Shown here in pieces: positions 37,086 to 45,438 of a DNA stretch of 64,000 nucleotides. The stretch spans positions 159,517-223,516 of the forward strand of contig CAMUMG010000004.1 in assembly GCA_947089905.1 (NCBI GenBank). The letters run 5' to 3'. The notes below the pieces were generated by a model that was given only the letters and a program-made list of their open reading frames with translations, was not told where the DNA came from and searched no databases. Every line of letters starts with the position of its first letter. The stretch's first letter is position 1. The position numbers and the translations under genes were made by a program. The stretch comes from an uncultured Lachnospiraceae bacterium (GTDB taxonomy: Bacteria; Bacillota; Clostridia; Lachnospirales; Lachnospiraceae).

Positions 37086-37147
37086 AATTTCCTCCTTCTT
37101 CCCCTTTATCATATCACAATTTTACAAAAACATTAATATATCAACTT

Positions 37148-38296
37148 TTACCTTTTTTCATTAACATCTTCTCTAAAATCAATTACAATTCTGCCAGAAC
37201 CACCCTTGATTGAAATAGAATAGACTGTATTTTCTTTTTCTACTTCTATAGTAGAATACTTTTCTCCATTCAACCAAATATCTCCACTTCCTCCTCTTCC
37301 AAAAATTTTATAATCTTTTAAAGTTCCAAGTAGGGCATACGCAGTATTTCCACTTCCTGAATCAATCTGATTTTTTCCCTTTAAACTTCCATTCAATGAA
37401 AAATTTCCTGATCCAGTTACAATTTCTGCATTAAATAATTCTACATCCTCTAAAACTGTTTTTCCTGAATTGACTGTAAGCTCTGTTTGTTCCTGTACAA
37501 TAAGATTTTTTAAATAGATGAAACCAGAACCTCCTGTCAACTTAAAAATCTGTGTCTTTAATCCATCTATACTAAACTTTCCTGAACCACAGGTTATAAC
37601 TGCTTTCTTTAAAATAAATTTTTCTGGAACAGTAAGAATTACTTTTGCTTGACTTTTTTTGGGTTCAAAAAGGTTCTGAAAAAGACTATCTGAATTCTGT
37701 CTGATAATCAAAGTTTTATCCTTGACGACTGCCTCGAATTCTTCTGTCACGCCTGAAGCTTTTATAGAAAATTTATCTCCCTGCTTTACTTCTATTTCTA
37801 AATCTTTTGCTGTCACTAAAAGTTGTTCTATTTGTTCTTGTTCAAACTCTTTTGATAAAGTTTCTATAAAAGCACTTTCCTCTTGAACAGAATCTTTTGC
37901 GTTATTGGCAAAAAAAAGTATTCCTCCTAAAATAAATAAAAATACAAATCCAAAAAGAATATTGTGATATTTTTTGCTAAATTCACTATGTCCTAAACTA
38001 ATATCAAGACCAATAAAAATAAATAGACTAGGCAAAAAAACACGCCAAAAATCTACATATGAAATCCATCTTTGACTTGCCATAAATAGCAAAACTCCGA
38101 TTGTCAGACCAATCCATGCCCCTTTTTTTCTTTCCCCAGACAAGATTTTTGCTATACATGGAATAATTACAAATAATGTCCACCATCCATTAAAAAAGAT
38201 AGTAAATTCCCAAATTCCAAGTACACTTCCTGCAATCCAAATGCCAAAACAAATGAGGCAAACTCCCCAGATAATACTTGCCACTCTTTTTTTCAT
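37148..38296 (-). CDS. LiaF/DUF4097-like envelope protein
   Basis: The 382-aa protein has four or five transmembrane helices in its first 150 residues (FGIWIAGSVLGIWEFTIFFNGWWTLFVIIP is typical of the LiaI/LiaF transmembrane region). A beta-helix-like C-terminal domain with Gly/Ser-rich turns follows (GSGKFSIDGLKTQIFKLTGGSGFIYL, in parts), as in DUF4097 proteins. LiaF-type proteins restrain cell-envelope stress kinases; no such kinase is adjacent here. The ATG at 38296 follows GGGAGA. The gene is preceded by the glycopolymer genes on the same strand. Confidence 0.82.
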   Translation of the reverse strand: MKKRVASIIWGVCLICFGIWIAGSVLGIWEFTIFFNGWWTLFVIIPCIAKILSGERKKGAWIGLTIGVLLFMASQRWISYVDFWRVFLPSLFIFIGLDISLGHSEFSKKYHNILFGFVFLFILGGILFFANNAKDSVQEESAFIETLSKEFEQEQIEQLLVTAKDLEIEVKQGDKFSIKASGVTEEFEAVVKDKTLIIRQNSDSLFQNLFEPKKSQAKVILTVPEKFILKKAVITCGSGKFSIDGLKTQIFKLTGGSGFIYLKNLIVQEQTELTVNSGKTVLEDVELFNAEIVTGSGNFSLNGSLKGKNQIDSGSGNTAYALLGTLKDYKIFGRGGSGDIWLNGEKYSTIEVEKENTVYSISIKGGSGRIVIDFREDVNEKR

Positions 38297-38382
38297 TCTG
38301 CTCTCCCAATGCGAAATCATCAAATTTAATCTTTTGGTCTGATCTTATAGCATAGAATAAGAAGATGCAAGTTAGAATTTTA

Positions 38383-39561
38383 TTAGAATTTGAGTATCTT
38401 TAAAATTCGATCTGCTGCTATTTGTGATGCCTTTCCAGTTTCTTTTATTCTAAGTTCCTTTAAAAACTGCTCTATTTTCCTTTTATATTTTTCTTCGTTA
38501 AAATTTATAATCTCTTTTCTCAAATCCTCTTCCGTTACTGCATATGGAAATGGAAGTTCTTCTATTTTAAAATATAGCCCTCTTTGCTGTTCATATGATC
38601 TTTTATCATTTATATATAAAAAAACATATTTTCCTGCAAGGGCAGCTTCAAACATTGTATTAGAATAATCTGTAATTAATACATCTGATGCCTCTAATAG
38701 TTCATAAAAATCTCTTGCAGCACTTGCATTTTTTACTGTTTCTCCATAAGAAATTGTTTCAGCCTGTCCACTAGAAAGAGGATGCAGTCTTACAAAAAGT
38801 ACAAATGGAGCTTGAAACCGATTTGAAAGGATATGTGCTATTCTAGGCAGATCTTTTAAATAACATTCAGATTCCTTTTGATTTCTATAGGTTGGAGCAT
38901 AGAGTGCAATTCTTTCTTTTTCTAATAAACCGTATTGTTTTCGAATCTGCTTTTCAATAATGTTTTTTTGTTTAAGAAGCTGATCCATTCTAGGAGTTCC
39001 ACATTCTAAGATCTCTTTTGTATACCAAAAAGCTCTGCGGTACATATCTGTGCAAAAGCCTCCATTCGACAAATATAAATCTGTCATAGCCGAATCCCAT
39101 TTTGCACGTTGTATATATCTTTCTCCTAAATACTCTTCACAATCTCCCTCAATCTTCTTTAAAGGTACTCCCCCATGCCATGTTTGAATATAAAATTGCC
39201 CTTTTCGCTTTCGAATATAACCCTCTTTTCGATTTGAGTCAACCCAGACTTTTGCTGTTGCAAGAGCAAAAATAGCTGTAATTGAATTTGTCTGTACGAC
39301 TTTAATTTGTTTCGGTGCACAGGCAAGTTTTGGATGATTTGTAATAAAAATTAATTCTGCTTTTGTTTTACGTAAAGCCATCTCTTCTGCAATATATTTT
39401 GCATTGTCCCCATATCCCCAAACATTACAAAATACAACACGATTATTCTGAATACGAAACAGATGAAAGATATGAAATAAAAATACAATCCATAAATATC
39501 TAACTCTTTGATAAACAGAAATAAAGTATTTTGGGGTATGTCTTTTGATCCACTCCCTCAT
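38383..39561 (-). CDS. CDP-glycerol glycerophosphotransferase family protein (TagB/TagF-like)
   Basis: The 392-aa protein belongs to the CDP-glycerol:poly(glycerophosphate) transferase family that primes or extends teichoic acids. It has the family motifs YIQTWHGGVPLKKIEGD, the PTYRN box in IALYAPTYRNQKESE, the LFVRLHPLSS region, and DVLITDYSNTMFEAAL with the conserved DYSS-like motif. Teichoic acid primases are of similar length, while polymerases are much longer, so this may be a primase or a modifying enzyme. The ATG at 39561 follows GGAG. It is about 90 bases after the GT4 gene, with a palindromic repeat in between. Confidence 0.85.
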   Translation of the reverse strand: MREWIKRHTPKYFISVYQRVRYLWIVFLFHIFHLFRIQNNRVVFCNVWGYGDNAKYIAEEMALRKTKAELIFITNHPKLACAPKQIKVVQTNSITAIFALATAKVWVDSNRKEGYIRKRKGQFYIQTWHGGVPLKKIEGDCEEYLGERYIQRAKWDSAMTDLYLSNGGFCTDMYRRAFWYTKEILECGTPRMDQLLKQKNIIEKQIRKQYGLLEKERIALYAPTYRNQKESECYLKDLPRIAHILSNRFQAPFVLFVRLHPLSSGQAETISYGETVKNASAARDFYELLEASDVLITDYSNTMFEAALAGKYVFLYINDKRSYEQQRGLYFKIEELPFPYAVTEEDLRKEIINFNEEKYKRKIEQFLKELRIKETGKASQIAADRILKILKF

Positions 39562-39597
39562 TTTTCTCCACACTTTCGCACAGCTTTTTTATATATC

Positions 39598-39631
39598 AAG
39601 TTTGTGGATGCTATGCAGACACAAACTTGTA
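39598..39631. repeat. Interspersed palindromic repeat, copy 2
   Basis: This copy matches the repeat at 32543-32576. Its hairpin is perfect: AAGTTTGTG, 13-base loop, then CACAAACTT. It lies between the GT4 gene and the CDP-glycerol transferase gene. Confidence 0.7.
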
Positions 39632-39653
39632 GCCTCTATGACCTAATCCTCTT

Positions 39654-40841
39654 TTACAGCTTTCGAATAATTTCTGCGAACTGTTCTCCTGTTCGTTTCC
39701 AACTTAAACCTTCCAATACCTTAGAGGCATTATTCATATAAGTTTTTAATAGTTCTGGTTCATGAATACATTTTTTTAATTGAATATATAATTCCTTTCC
39801 TGATAGTCCTGTCAAAATAGCACTTGGCTCTGAAAAGAAATAGGAAAATGTTCCATCTTCAAATTCAATTACTGGAAGTCCACTAGAAAGCATTTCATAG
39901 GGAATTAAGGAAATATTACTCATAGATGCCACCATTCCAAAATCAGCTTCCTGATATAAATTTGATAGCTCTTTTTTTGTCAACATCCCTAAATTTCTTC
40001 CCCCTTTTGTATGAAAACTTTTAGCTTCTCCATAATAGCGTACATCTAAAGTAATGTTATCCTTTTGAAAACATTCTGCAAGTTCTTTCATCATATTTTG
40101 AATAATGCAGGGCAGCCGCTTGCCATAATATTTTACATTTACCGCAAAAATTAATGTTTTCTTATCTACATATACAGAAAAATCCCTTTTCTTCTCTGGA
40201 TATTCTCCTTTTTCATATGGAAAATCTACCACATCAATCTGGGAAACAATATGACAGTTTTTTTCTATCACTTCTTTATTCCATGCTCCTAAACTGACCA
40301 TATGTAATCCCTGCTCATATGTTTTTTTTGCTAATAAACTTAACTCTCCAAATGGATAAAAGTAAGGTTCATAATCTTGTATAAAATACATTTTATATCC
40401 TGAAAGCTTCTTTACAAAAGAGACGGTATCCCATGAAGTAGCAATTACAATATCTGCTCCTTTTTGCTTTTTTATCATAGATTGTAACATACCCGCAGGA
40501 TAAAAGTTTCCCTTTACACCTTCAAGGTTGCTTTTCGCACAAAAAGCCATTTCTTCTTTAGACTGTTTTTTATAGACTGTATATATCACATCAAATCCCT
40601 GTTTTACTAACTCTGTTCCAAGTCTTAGGGCAGAGGTCTGCCCACCTGAAAAACGAACTAATCTTGTAAATACAATGACCACTCGTTTTTTCCTTGTTGG
40701 AGTTTGATTGGTGATTATAGTAGGATCATATCTTTTTAATTCTTTCCATATCCTTGTATATTCCAATCTCGCTTTTCCATCATGAAGTAAACTTAAACTT
40801 TTTCTTTTTGCTTCACGTATTAATGCCTCTGTCCACAACAT
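39654..40841 (-). CDS. GT4-type glycosyltransferase
   Basis: The 395-aa protein begins a Rossmann-like core with KRVVIVFTRLVRFSGGQTSALRLGTELVKQGFDV, a GT-B glycosyltransferase start. A second core follows with TLIFAVNVKYYGKRLPCI and LYQEADFGMVASMSNISLIPYEMLSSGLPVIEFEDG, where the S-x2-S-x3-E-x2-S-x2-P pattern is the family 4 nucleotide-sugar site. The donor and acceptor are unknown. Sitting between TagH and the CDP-glycerol transferase, it probably adds sugars to a wall glycopolymer. The start follows GGGAGGAAGGAA. Confidence 0.85.
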   Translation of the reverse strand: MLWTEALIREAKRKSLSLLHDGKARLEYTRIWKELKRYDPTIITNQTPTRKKRVVIVFTRLVRFSGGQTSALRLGTELVKQGFDVIYTVYKKQSKEEMAFCAKSNLEGVKGNFYPAGMLQSMIKKQKGADIVIATSWDTVSFVKKLSGYKMYFIQDYEPYFYPFGELSLLAKKTYEQGLHMVSLGAWNKEVIEKNCHIVSQIDVVDFPYEKGEYPEKKRDFSVYVDKKTLIFAVNVKYYGKRLPCIIQNMMKELAECFQKDNITLDVRYYGEAKSFHTKGGRNLGMLTKKELSNLYQEADFGMVASMSNISLIPYEMLSSGLPVIEFEDGTFSYFFSEPSAILTGLSGKELYIQLKKCIHEPELLKTYMNNASKVLEGLSWKRTGEQFAEIIRKL

Positions 40842-40859
40842 TTCCTTCCTCCCTCTATT

Positions 40860-41603
40860 CTAAGACTTTAATTTTTGTGTATAAATTGCAGATACCTTTT
40901 CTATATTTCCCTTTGCTACTAAATGGCCATGTTCTAATAAAATTGCCTTATCACAAAGAGATTTTACCTGTGGTAGTGAGTGCGAAACAAATAAAACAGT
41001 CACACCTTTATCAAACATATCTTTAATTTTTTGTTCACTCTTTTTCTTAAATTTTGCATCTCCTACAGAAAGCACTTCATCTAAAATTAGAATTTCTGGT
41101 TCTACTACTGTAGCAACTGAAAATCCAAGTCTTGCTCTCATTCCAGAAGAATAATTTTTCAAAGGAACATGAATAAAATCTCCTAATTCAGAAAAATGGA
41201 CAATTTCTTCAAACTTTTCTTGAATAAATGCTCTCGAATATCCCAACATTGCCCCATAGAGATAAATATTTTCTGCTCCTGTATATTGTTTATCAAAACC
41301 CGCTCCTAGTTCTAATAGTGGCACGATCTTTCCATAGGTGGTCACTTTGCCCTCTGTAGCCTTTAACACTCCTGCAATCACTTTTAAAAGAGTACTTTTT
41401 CCAGCACCGTTTAAACCGAGAATCCCTAAGCGCTCCCCTTTTTTTATCTCAAAATTGATATCTTTTAGTGCCCAGAATTCTTTATATCTCAATTCACGAT
41501 TTACTAAACGAACGGCATATTCTTTTAAACTATCAATTCTTTCTTCTGTCAGATGGAAGCATACACCGACATGTTCTACTTTTAATGCTGTCTTATTTTT
41601 CAT
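40860..41603 (-). CDS. tagH: Polysaccharide/teichoic acid export ATPase (TagH/Wzt family)
   Basis: The 247-aa ATPase has Walker A GLNGAGKST, the signature YSSGMRARLGFS and Walker B ILILDEVLSVGD, with the FVSHS switch. The YAVRLVNRELRYKEFWALKDINFEIKKGERLGILG-type start and the SSGMRARLGF signature mark the TagH/Wzt group that exports lipid-linked glycopolymers with a TagG/Wzm permease. No long C-terminal extension is present. The permease gene lies upstream but is separated by a 0.4-kb inserted element. The ribosome binding site is GAAAGGA, at the border of that element. Confidence 0.92.
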   Translation of the reverse strand: MKNKTALKVEHVGVCFHLTEERIDSLKEYAVRLVNRELRYKEFWALKDINFEIKKGERLGILGLNGAGKSTLLKVIAGVLKATEGKVTTYGKIVPLLELGAGFDKQYTGAENIYLYGAMLGYSRAFIQEKFEEIVHFSELGDFIHVPLKNYSSGMRARLGFSVATVVEPEILILDEVLSVGDAKFKKKSEQKIKDMFDKGVTVLFVSHSLPQVKSLCDKAILLEHGHLVAKGNIEKVSAIYTQKLKS

Positions 41604-41611
41604 AAATAAAT

Positions 41612-42044
41612 CCTTTCGTATGTCATAGGCGGAAACCCACTACCTTTAGGTGGTGGGAGGAAGCCTTGTAAACTCTTGCAAAAAATAGGATCCCATGCTA
41701 TCATCTTATACATAGAGAAAACCGTTGGGAGCGATGGCTCTGAAGGCACTCTTTGTACTTTGAAACGTTAAGATAAGAGGTTTTTCACACCAACTGTTGT
41801 GAATGTAAAATCTGAAACGTATCGAAAACTAACAGTATAGCATGGGAAGTTTTACCGGATGCAGTTACAACAGAGTATATCTTTGTTGTAAAGGGTGTTG
41901 TCAACCACCCTATGATGTAACGCCACGTTAGGTAGTAATACCTATCGGGGTAAAAGGTCGGAGGCGTAAGCTGTTACTACGACTGGGCAGTTACAAGCCC
42001 ATTCCCTTTCGGTGATGGGTAGTTGACGCGTGAATCCCTTTCGT
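41612..42044. mobile_element. ORF-less IS200/IS605-like element between tagG and tagH
   Basis: About 430 bases with no coding frame lie between the tagG stop and the tagH ribosome binding site. Each end has a 22-base imperfect palindrome in the same orientation: 41636-41657 (stem CCCACTACCT/AGGTGGTGGG) and 41998-42019. On the minus strand the two agree at 18 of 22 positions. Matching subterminal hairpins at both ends are the mark of IS200/IS605-family elements, which are recognised by a Y1 transposase. CCTTTCGT occurs at both borders (41612-41619 and 42037-42044). The interior holds a long-range pair, CCCATGCTAT (41692-41701) with ATAGCATGGG (41837-41846), and several short hairpins. It looks like a non-autonomous derivative. 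Confidence 0.7.
41837..42035 (-). ncRNA. Candidate structured RNA inside the IS-like element
   Basis: On the minus strand, the part next to tagG contains an ordered series of hairpins: CCCAT...ATGGG, GGGC...GCCC, AGGGTG...CACCCT and ACAACA...TGTTGT, with GTAGTAACAGCTTACGCC between them. IscB-type transposons carry a structured guide RNA (omega RNA, Rfam name HEARO) at this left-end position. That assignment is inference; there is no iscB or tnpB gene in the window. Confidence 0.35.
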
Positions 42045-42823
42045 TATATATATAATACAAACTTGTCCTGTTTTTTATAAAACAGTCCGATTCCAAGGAT
42101 CAAAACAATGATACTAACCCCCATTGAATACAGCATATAATTTACATTCATCGCTTCTCCATAAACTGCATGACGGAAATTTGCAATAATATTGTATAAA
42201 GGATTTATCTTTAATAGCATTCCAAATCTTTTATTTGCTATAAAATATTCACCGTCATAAAAAATAGCAGATAAATACATTAATAACATTGTTACCACAT
42301 TCCACAAATATTCCGTATCCCTAAAAAATACATCTAAAGTGGCAAGGATAAATCCAATACCGACTACCATAACTAAAATAGTAAATAGCGGAATGAGTGC
42401 TTCTATCAAATGCCATGTCGGTTGAATCTTTTGTACTGCTGCCACTGCAATTAATACAATTAATGAAACTAGAAAGGTTACATAGCCAGATAGAGCAGAA
42501 GAGAGCGGATAAATATATTTTGGCACATATACTTTTCGGATCATACTACTGTTGCGTCGAATTGCTTTTAGAGCAAGTTTTGTTCCATTTGCAAAGTAAG
42601 AATATAGTAATCTTCCAGTTAAAACATAGACTGCAAAGTTTGGTATCTTCCTGTCTTGAATTGTTTCAAATACAATGGTTAATACAATCATTGTCAATAG
42701 CGGTTCTAAAAGAGTCCATAGTAATCCCAAAGCAGAACTCCGATATTTTAACTTTACATCTTTTTTTACTAATTCAAACAATAAGTATCGATATTTCTTA
42801 AAGTTATTTATAATTCTCTTCAA
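42044..42823 (-). CDS. tagG: Polysaccharide/teichoic acid export permease (TagG/Wzm family)
   Basis: The 259-aa ABC-2 permease has six hydrophobic helices. It starts MKRIINNFKKYRYLLFELVKKDVKLKYRSSALGLLWTLLEPLLTMIVL (in parts), the typical Wzm/TagG N terminus with an amphipathic interface helix. It uses a TTG start seven bases after ATGAGG; the ATG seven bases upstream is out of frame. The protein ends FYKKQDKFVLYI and the stop is followed at once by the IS-like element that separates it from its ATPase gene. Confidence 0.92.
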   Translation of the reverse strand: MKRIINNFKKYRYLLFELVKKDVKLKYRSSALGLLWTLLEPLLTMIVLTIVFETIQDRKIPNFAVYVLTGRLLYSYFANGTKLALKAIRRNSSMIRKVYVPKYIYPLSSALSGYVTFLVSLIVLIAVAAVQKIQPTWHLIEALIPLFTILVMVVGIGFILATLDVFFRDTEYLWNVVTMLLMYLSAIFYDGEYFIANKRFGMLLKINPLYNIIANFRHAVYGEAMNVNYMLYSMGVSIIVLILGIGLFYKKQDKFVLYI

Positions 42824-42871
42824 AAGACATCCTCATTTCTATAAATTTTTATCCATCTATTAAAAAACAAA

Positions 42872-42933
42872 AATCAGGACAAAACGCAAAGGCATCCAGA
42901 TCTTTTCCCTTCCCCCTACGTTTCGTCCTGACT
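42872..42933 (-). terminator. Terminator of the cdaA-cdaR-HPr transcript
   Basis: AGTCAGGACGAAACG pairs with CGTTTTGTCCTGATT, with a T-rich tail on the minus strand. It follows the HPr gene and precedes tagG. Confidence 0.75.
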
Positions 42934-42983
42934 CCTTCCTTACCTATTCTTTCCGATTTTTTCTTGTCTATGCTTTATCATTA

Positions 42984-43262
42984 TCATATACAATTTCTTC
43001 GCTCAAAAAATCCGTTCTCTATCAAAGAGATAATCTCATTTAAGGCTTCTTTCTCTTTTTCACCATCACATATAATTTCTACTTCTTCTCCCTGTTTTAC
43101 ACAGGCAGAAAGAACTCCTAATACACTCTTTGCATTTACAGTAACCTCTCTGATTTTTAAATTCACCTTGCAAGGATACTTCAATGCCGCTGTACACAAA
43201 GCTCCCGCCGGTCTCAGGTGCAGACCAGTTTCATTTTGAATTACTGCCTTTGCACTCACCAT
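42984..43262 (-). CDS. ptsH: PTS phosphocarrier protein HPr
   Basis: The 92-aa protein is a canonical HPr. It has the active-site ETGLHLRPAG, with the histidine that takes phosphate from enzyme I, and NAKSVLGVLSACV around the regulatory serine. It should be phosphorylated by the enzyme I encoded at 48141-49775. It sits five bases after cdaR and is probably co-transcribed with cdaA-cdaR, an unusual position that puts the PTS carrier in the c-di-AMP operon. GAGGTAGCTAAT precedes its ATG. Confidence 0.93.
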   Translation of the reverse strand: MVSAKAVIQNETGLHLRPAGALCTAALKYPCKVNLKIREVTVNAKSVLGVLSACVKQGEEVEIICDGEKEKEALNEIISLIENGFFERRNCI

Positions 43263-43267
43263 ATTAG

Positions 43268-44524
43268 CTACCTCTCTGCTTCATCAATCAATTCAATACT
43301 TACATTTGCGGACATTACTTGAACCCTTGCTCTGGTATCAACTCCTACTGAAATATAATGGGTGCCCTTTTGTCGATTGCTTAAATCAATATATGGATGC
43401 AGTTCTTCTACTGTCAATTTTTCTAAAACATCTGAAAGTCCTTTTACTCTTAGTCTAACATCTCCATCTACCCGAAATCTAGCCTTTAATCCATTTGGTA
43501 CATTTTTAAATGTAATCTCTGAAGTTTTTACCCAAAAATCTTTTTCTTCTAACTTCTCAATCATTGCTGTAACAGCTACTGTTTTACTTTCTTCAACAAG
43601 AATAAACCCATTTTCTGGATAATGTTCATTCAAATAGCTTTCCAGATCAATTTCTCCTGAAGTAGTCTGTTTCATACCACTAATATCATATGGTAACACC
43701 AAATAAGAACCTATTTTTTCTAGCTCCTCTTGTGTTCCAGCAATTCGTATTTTCTCTGGTTTACTAAGTAATTCTGTACACTCATATCCGGGTTCTGCTT
43801 CACCTTCTTGCGTAATCTTTAACGTAATATCCTTCGTTGGTAAAATTTTTACATCCGTTTGAACGGTATCCATACTATATACAATTTTTGTCGAATCTAC
43901 TGGATAGTTATTTGTATCATAAGCAACTGGTGAAACATTGACAGTAACGGATTCTTTTGCTCCAGATATATTCAGTCTTGCAACTACAGATGCAATTTTT
44001 GCAATCTGTTTTTGTGAACCTGATACTTTAATAACACTGGGATTTACTGATTTGCTTGCAATATAATATCCTTCTGCTACTTGCCCTAATATATCCACGT
44101 CAACACGGAAAGTCTGTTCATCTGAATCCTCTAATGTTAATAACATCATCTCTGGTGTCTTTGTTAAAATCTCAATATCTGATGCTGAATACTTTGTAGA
44201 ACGTTTTGGAACTACTTTAATTGGTACAGCATTCACAATAGAAAGTTGTCTAAAGTCAGCCGTTGCAGTAAAATTAGACGCCCTTAGCTGATCGATCACC
44301 GAACGTTTCCCTCGCACCATAATCGAAACTTTTTCTCCACTTTCAATCTCAAACATCTTATTTTTCTCTTCTACTTCATTTTCATTTTGAATAGAAACTG
44401 GAATATCCTCAATCGTATCGGTTATGTAGGGATCATTATAATTCGTTATTGTCACCCAGATTACAATGGCAAGTAAAAGAGATAAAAATTTATAACCAAG
44501 ATTTTTAGTTAATATATTTTTCAT
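43268..44524 (-). CDS. cdaR: YbbR-domain regulator of diadenylate cyclase
   Basis: CdaR binds CdaA at the membrane and modulates c-di-AMP synthesis. The 418-aa protein has one N-terminal transmembrane helix (YKFLSLLLAIVIWVTITNY, about 11-29), followed by four YbbR-type repeats predicted to lie outside the membrane. Examples are FTATADFRQLSIVNAVPIKVVP and the PSVIKVSGSQKQI and PEKIRIAGTQEEL repeat cores. It overlaps the end of cdaA by 20 bases, the usual arrangement. Confidence 0.93.
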   Translation of the reverse strand: MKNILTKNLGYKFLSLLLAIVIWVTITNYNDPYITDTIEDIPVSIQNENEVEEKNKMFEIESGEKVSIMVRGKRSVIDQLRASNFTATADFRQLSIVNAVPIKVVPKRSTKYSASDIEILTKTPEMMLLTLEDSDEQTFRVDVDILGQVAEGYYIASKSVNPSVIKVSGSQKQIAKIASVVARLNISGAKESVTVNVSPVAYDTNNYPVDSTKIVYSMDTVQTDVKILPTKDITLKITQEGEAEPGYECTELLSKPEKIRIAGTQEELEKIGSYLVLPYDISGMKQTTSGEIDLESYLNEHYPENGFILVEESKTVAVTAMIEKLEEKDFWVKTSEITFKNVPNGLKARFRVDGDVRLRVKGLSDVLEKLTVEELHPYIDLSNRQKGTHYISVGVDTRARVQVMSANVSIELIDEAER

Positions 44525-45386
44525 TTTTATTCTTTCCCTTCCATAGCTTAATTTTCTTAGGTTCTCGTTCTATTTTCTTTTGAACTTCTGTCAACTTTGC
44601 TCTCAAATAATCTCCATCAACACTTCGAATCAACTCTCCACCCTTTGCAATAGAAACTTTTCCTGTTTCCTCAGATACAATAATAGTAAAACTGTCTGTT
44701 GCTTCGCTAATTCCTACTCCTGCTCTATGTCTAGTCCCAAGTTCTTTGCTCAATCTCATATTATCTGACAGAGGGAGATAACAAGTCGCTGCTGCAACAC
44801 GATTTCCACGGAGAATAACTGCACCATCATGAAGAGGAGTATTATGTTCAAAGATATTGATTAAAAGCTGGCTCGAAATTACCGCATCGACATTGATTCC
44901 GGTCTGTTCAAACTCTGTTAATAAAACCTCTTCTTCAATCACCATCAAAGCCCCGGTTTTCGTCTTTGCTAACTCAAATGTAGCTCTTACTAATTCTTCC
45001 ACTGTATGATCAGAAAATCTTTCTATTTTCTCTTTTGAATCCCCAAAACTAAACAGTGGTCCAACAATATTTTTCTTTCCCATCTGTTCTAGTGCCTTAC
45101 GAAATTCTGGCTGAAAGACAATAATAATTGCTGTTATTCCAACACTTAGGGCATTAGCAAAAATCCACAGGATAACATGAAAATCTAAAACGGAAGCAGC
45201 AATCCAAAATATTACCAAAATCGCAAGCCCTCGCATCAATGCCCAAGCCCTTGTGGTCTTTACCCACTGAATAATTGTGTAGATTAAAAAAGCAATAATA
45301 ATAATTTCTAATACATCTGTCAGCTTTAATTTAGACGGCAAAAGCCGTACCATATAATCCTGAAAAAATGTTTTAATAGCTTCCAT
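44505..45386 (-). CDS. cdaA: Diadenylate cyclase CdaA
   Basis: CdaA makes c-di-AMP from two ATP. The 293-aa protein has three transmembrane helices in the first 90 residues and a DisA_N cyclase domain (about 95-260). The catalytic motifs are HDGAVIL (D187, G188, A189) and GTRHRAGVGISE (R219, H220, R221). Both are intact, so it should be active. The C-terminal tail (KKIEREPKKIKLWKGKN) is basic. The cdaR gene overlaps its 3' end, and two membrane-protein genes precede it on the same strand. Confidence 0.95.
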   Translation of the reverse strand: MEAIKTFFQDYMVRLLPSKLKLTDVLEIIIIAFLIYTIIQWVKTTRAWALMRGLAILVIFWIAASVLDFHVILWIFANALSVGITAIIIVFQPEFRKALEQMGKKNIVGPLFSFGDSKEKIERFSDHTVEELVRATFELAKTKTGALMVIEEEVLLTEFEQTGINVDAVISSQLLINIFEHNTPLHDGAVILRGNRVAAATCYLPLSDNMRLSKELGTRHRAGVGISEATDSFTIIVSEETGKVSIAKGGELIRSVDGDYLRAKLTEVQKKIEREPKKIKLWKGKNKNEKYIN

Positions 45387-45438
45387 CTTCCTGCTGCCCT
45401 TTTCTATTCATCGTTCTATTGCCAACTGTGTTCTACTC

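Noticed and set aside
41612..42044. Group I or group II intron
   Set aside because: I found no recognisable group I core (P7-type sequence) or group II domain V, and the element lies between genes, not within one. Twin end hairpins fit an IS200/IS605-type element better.
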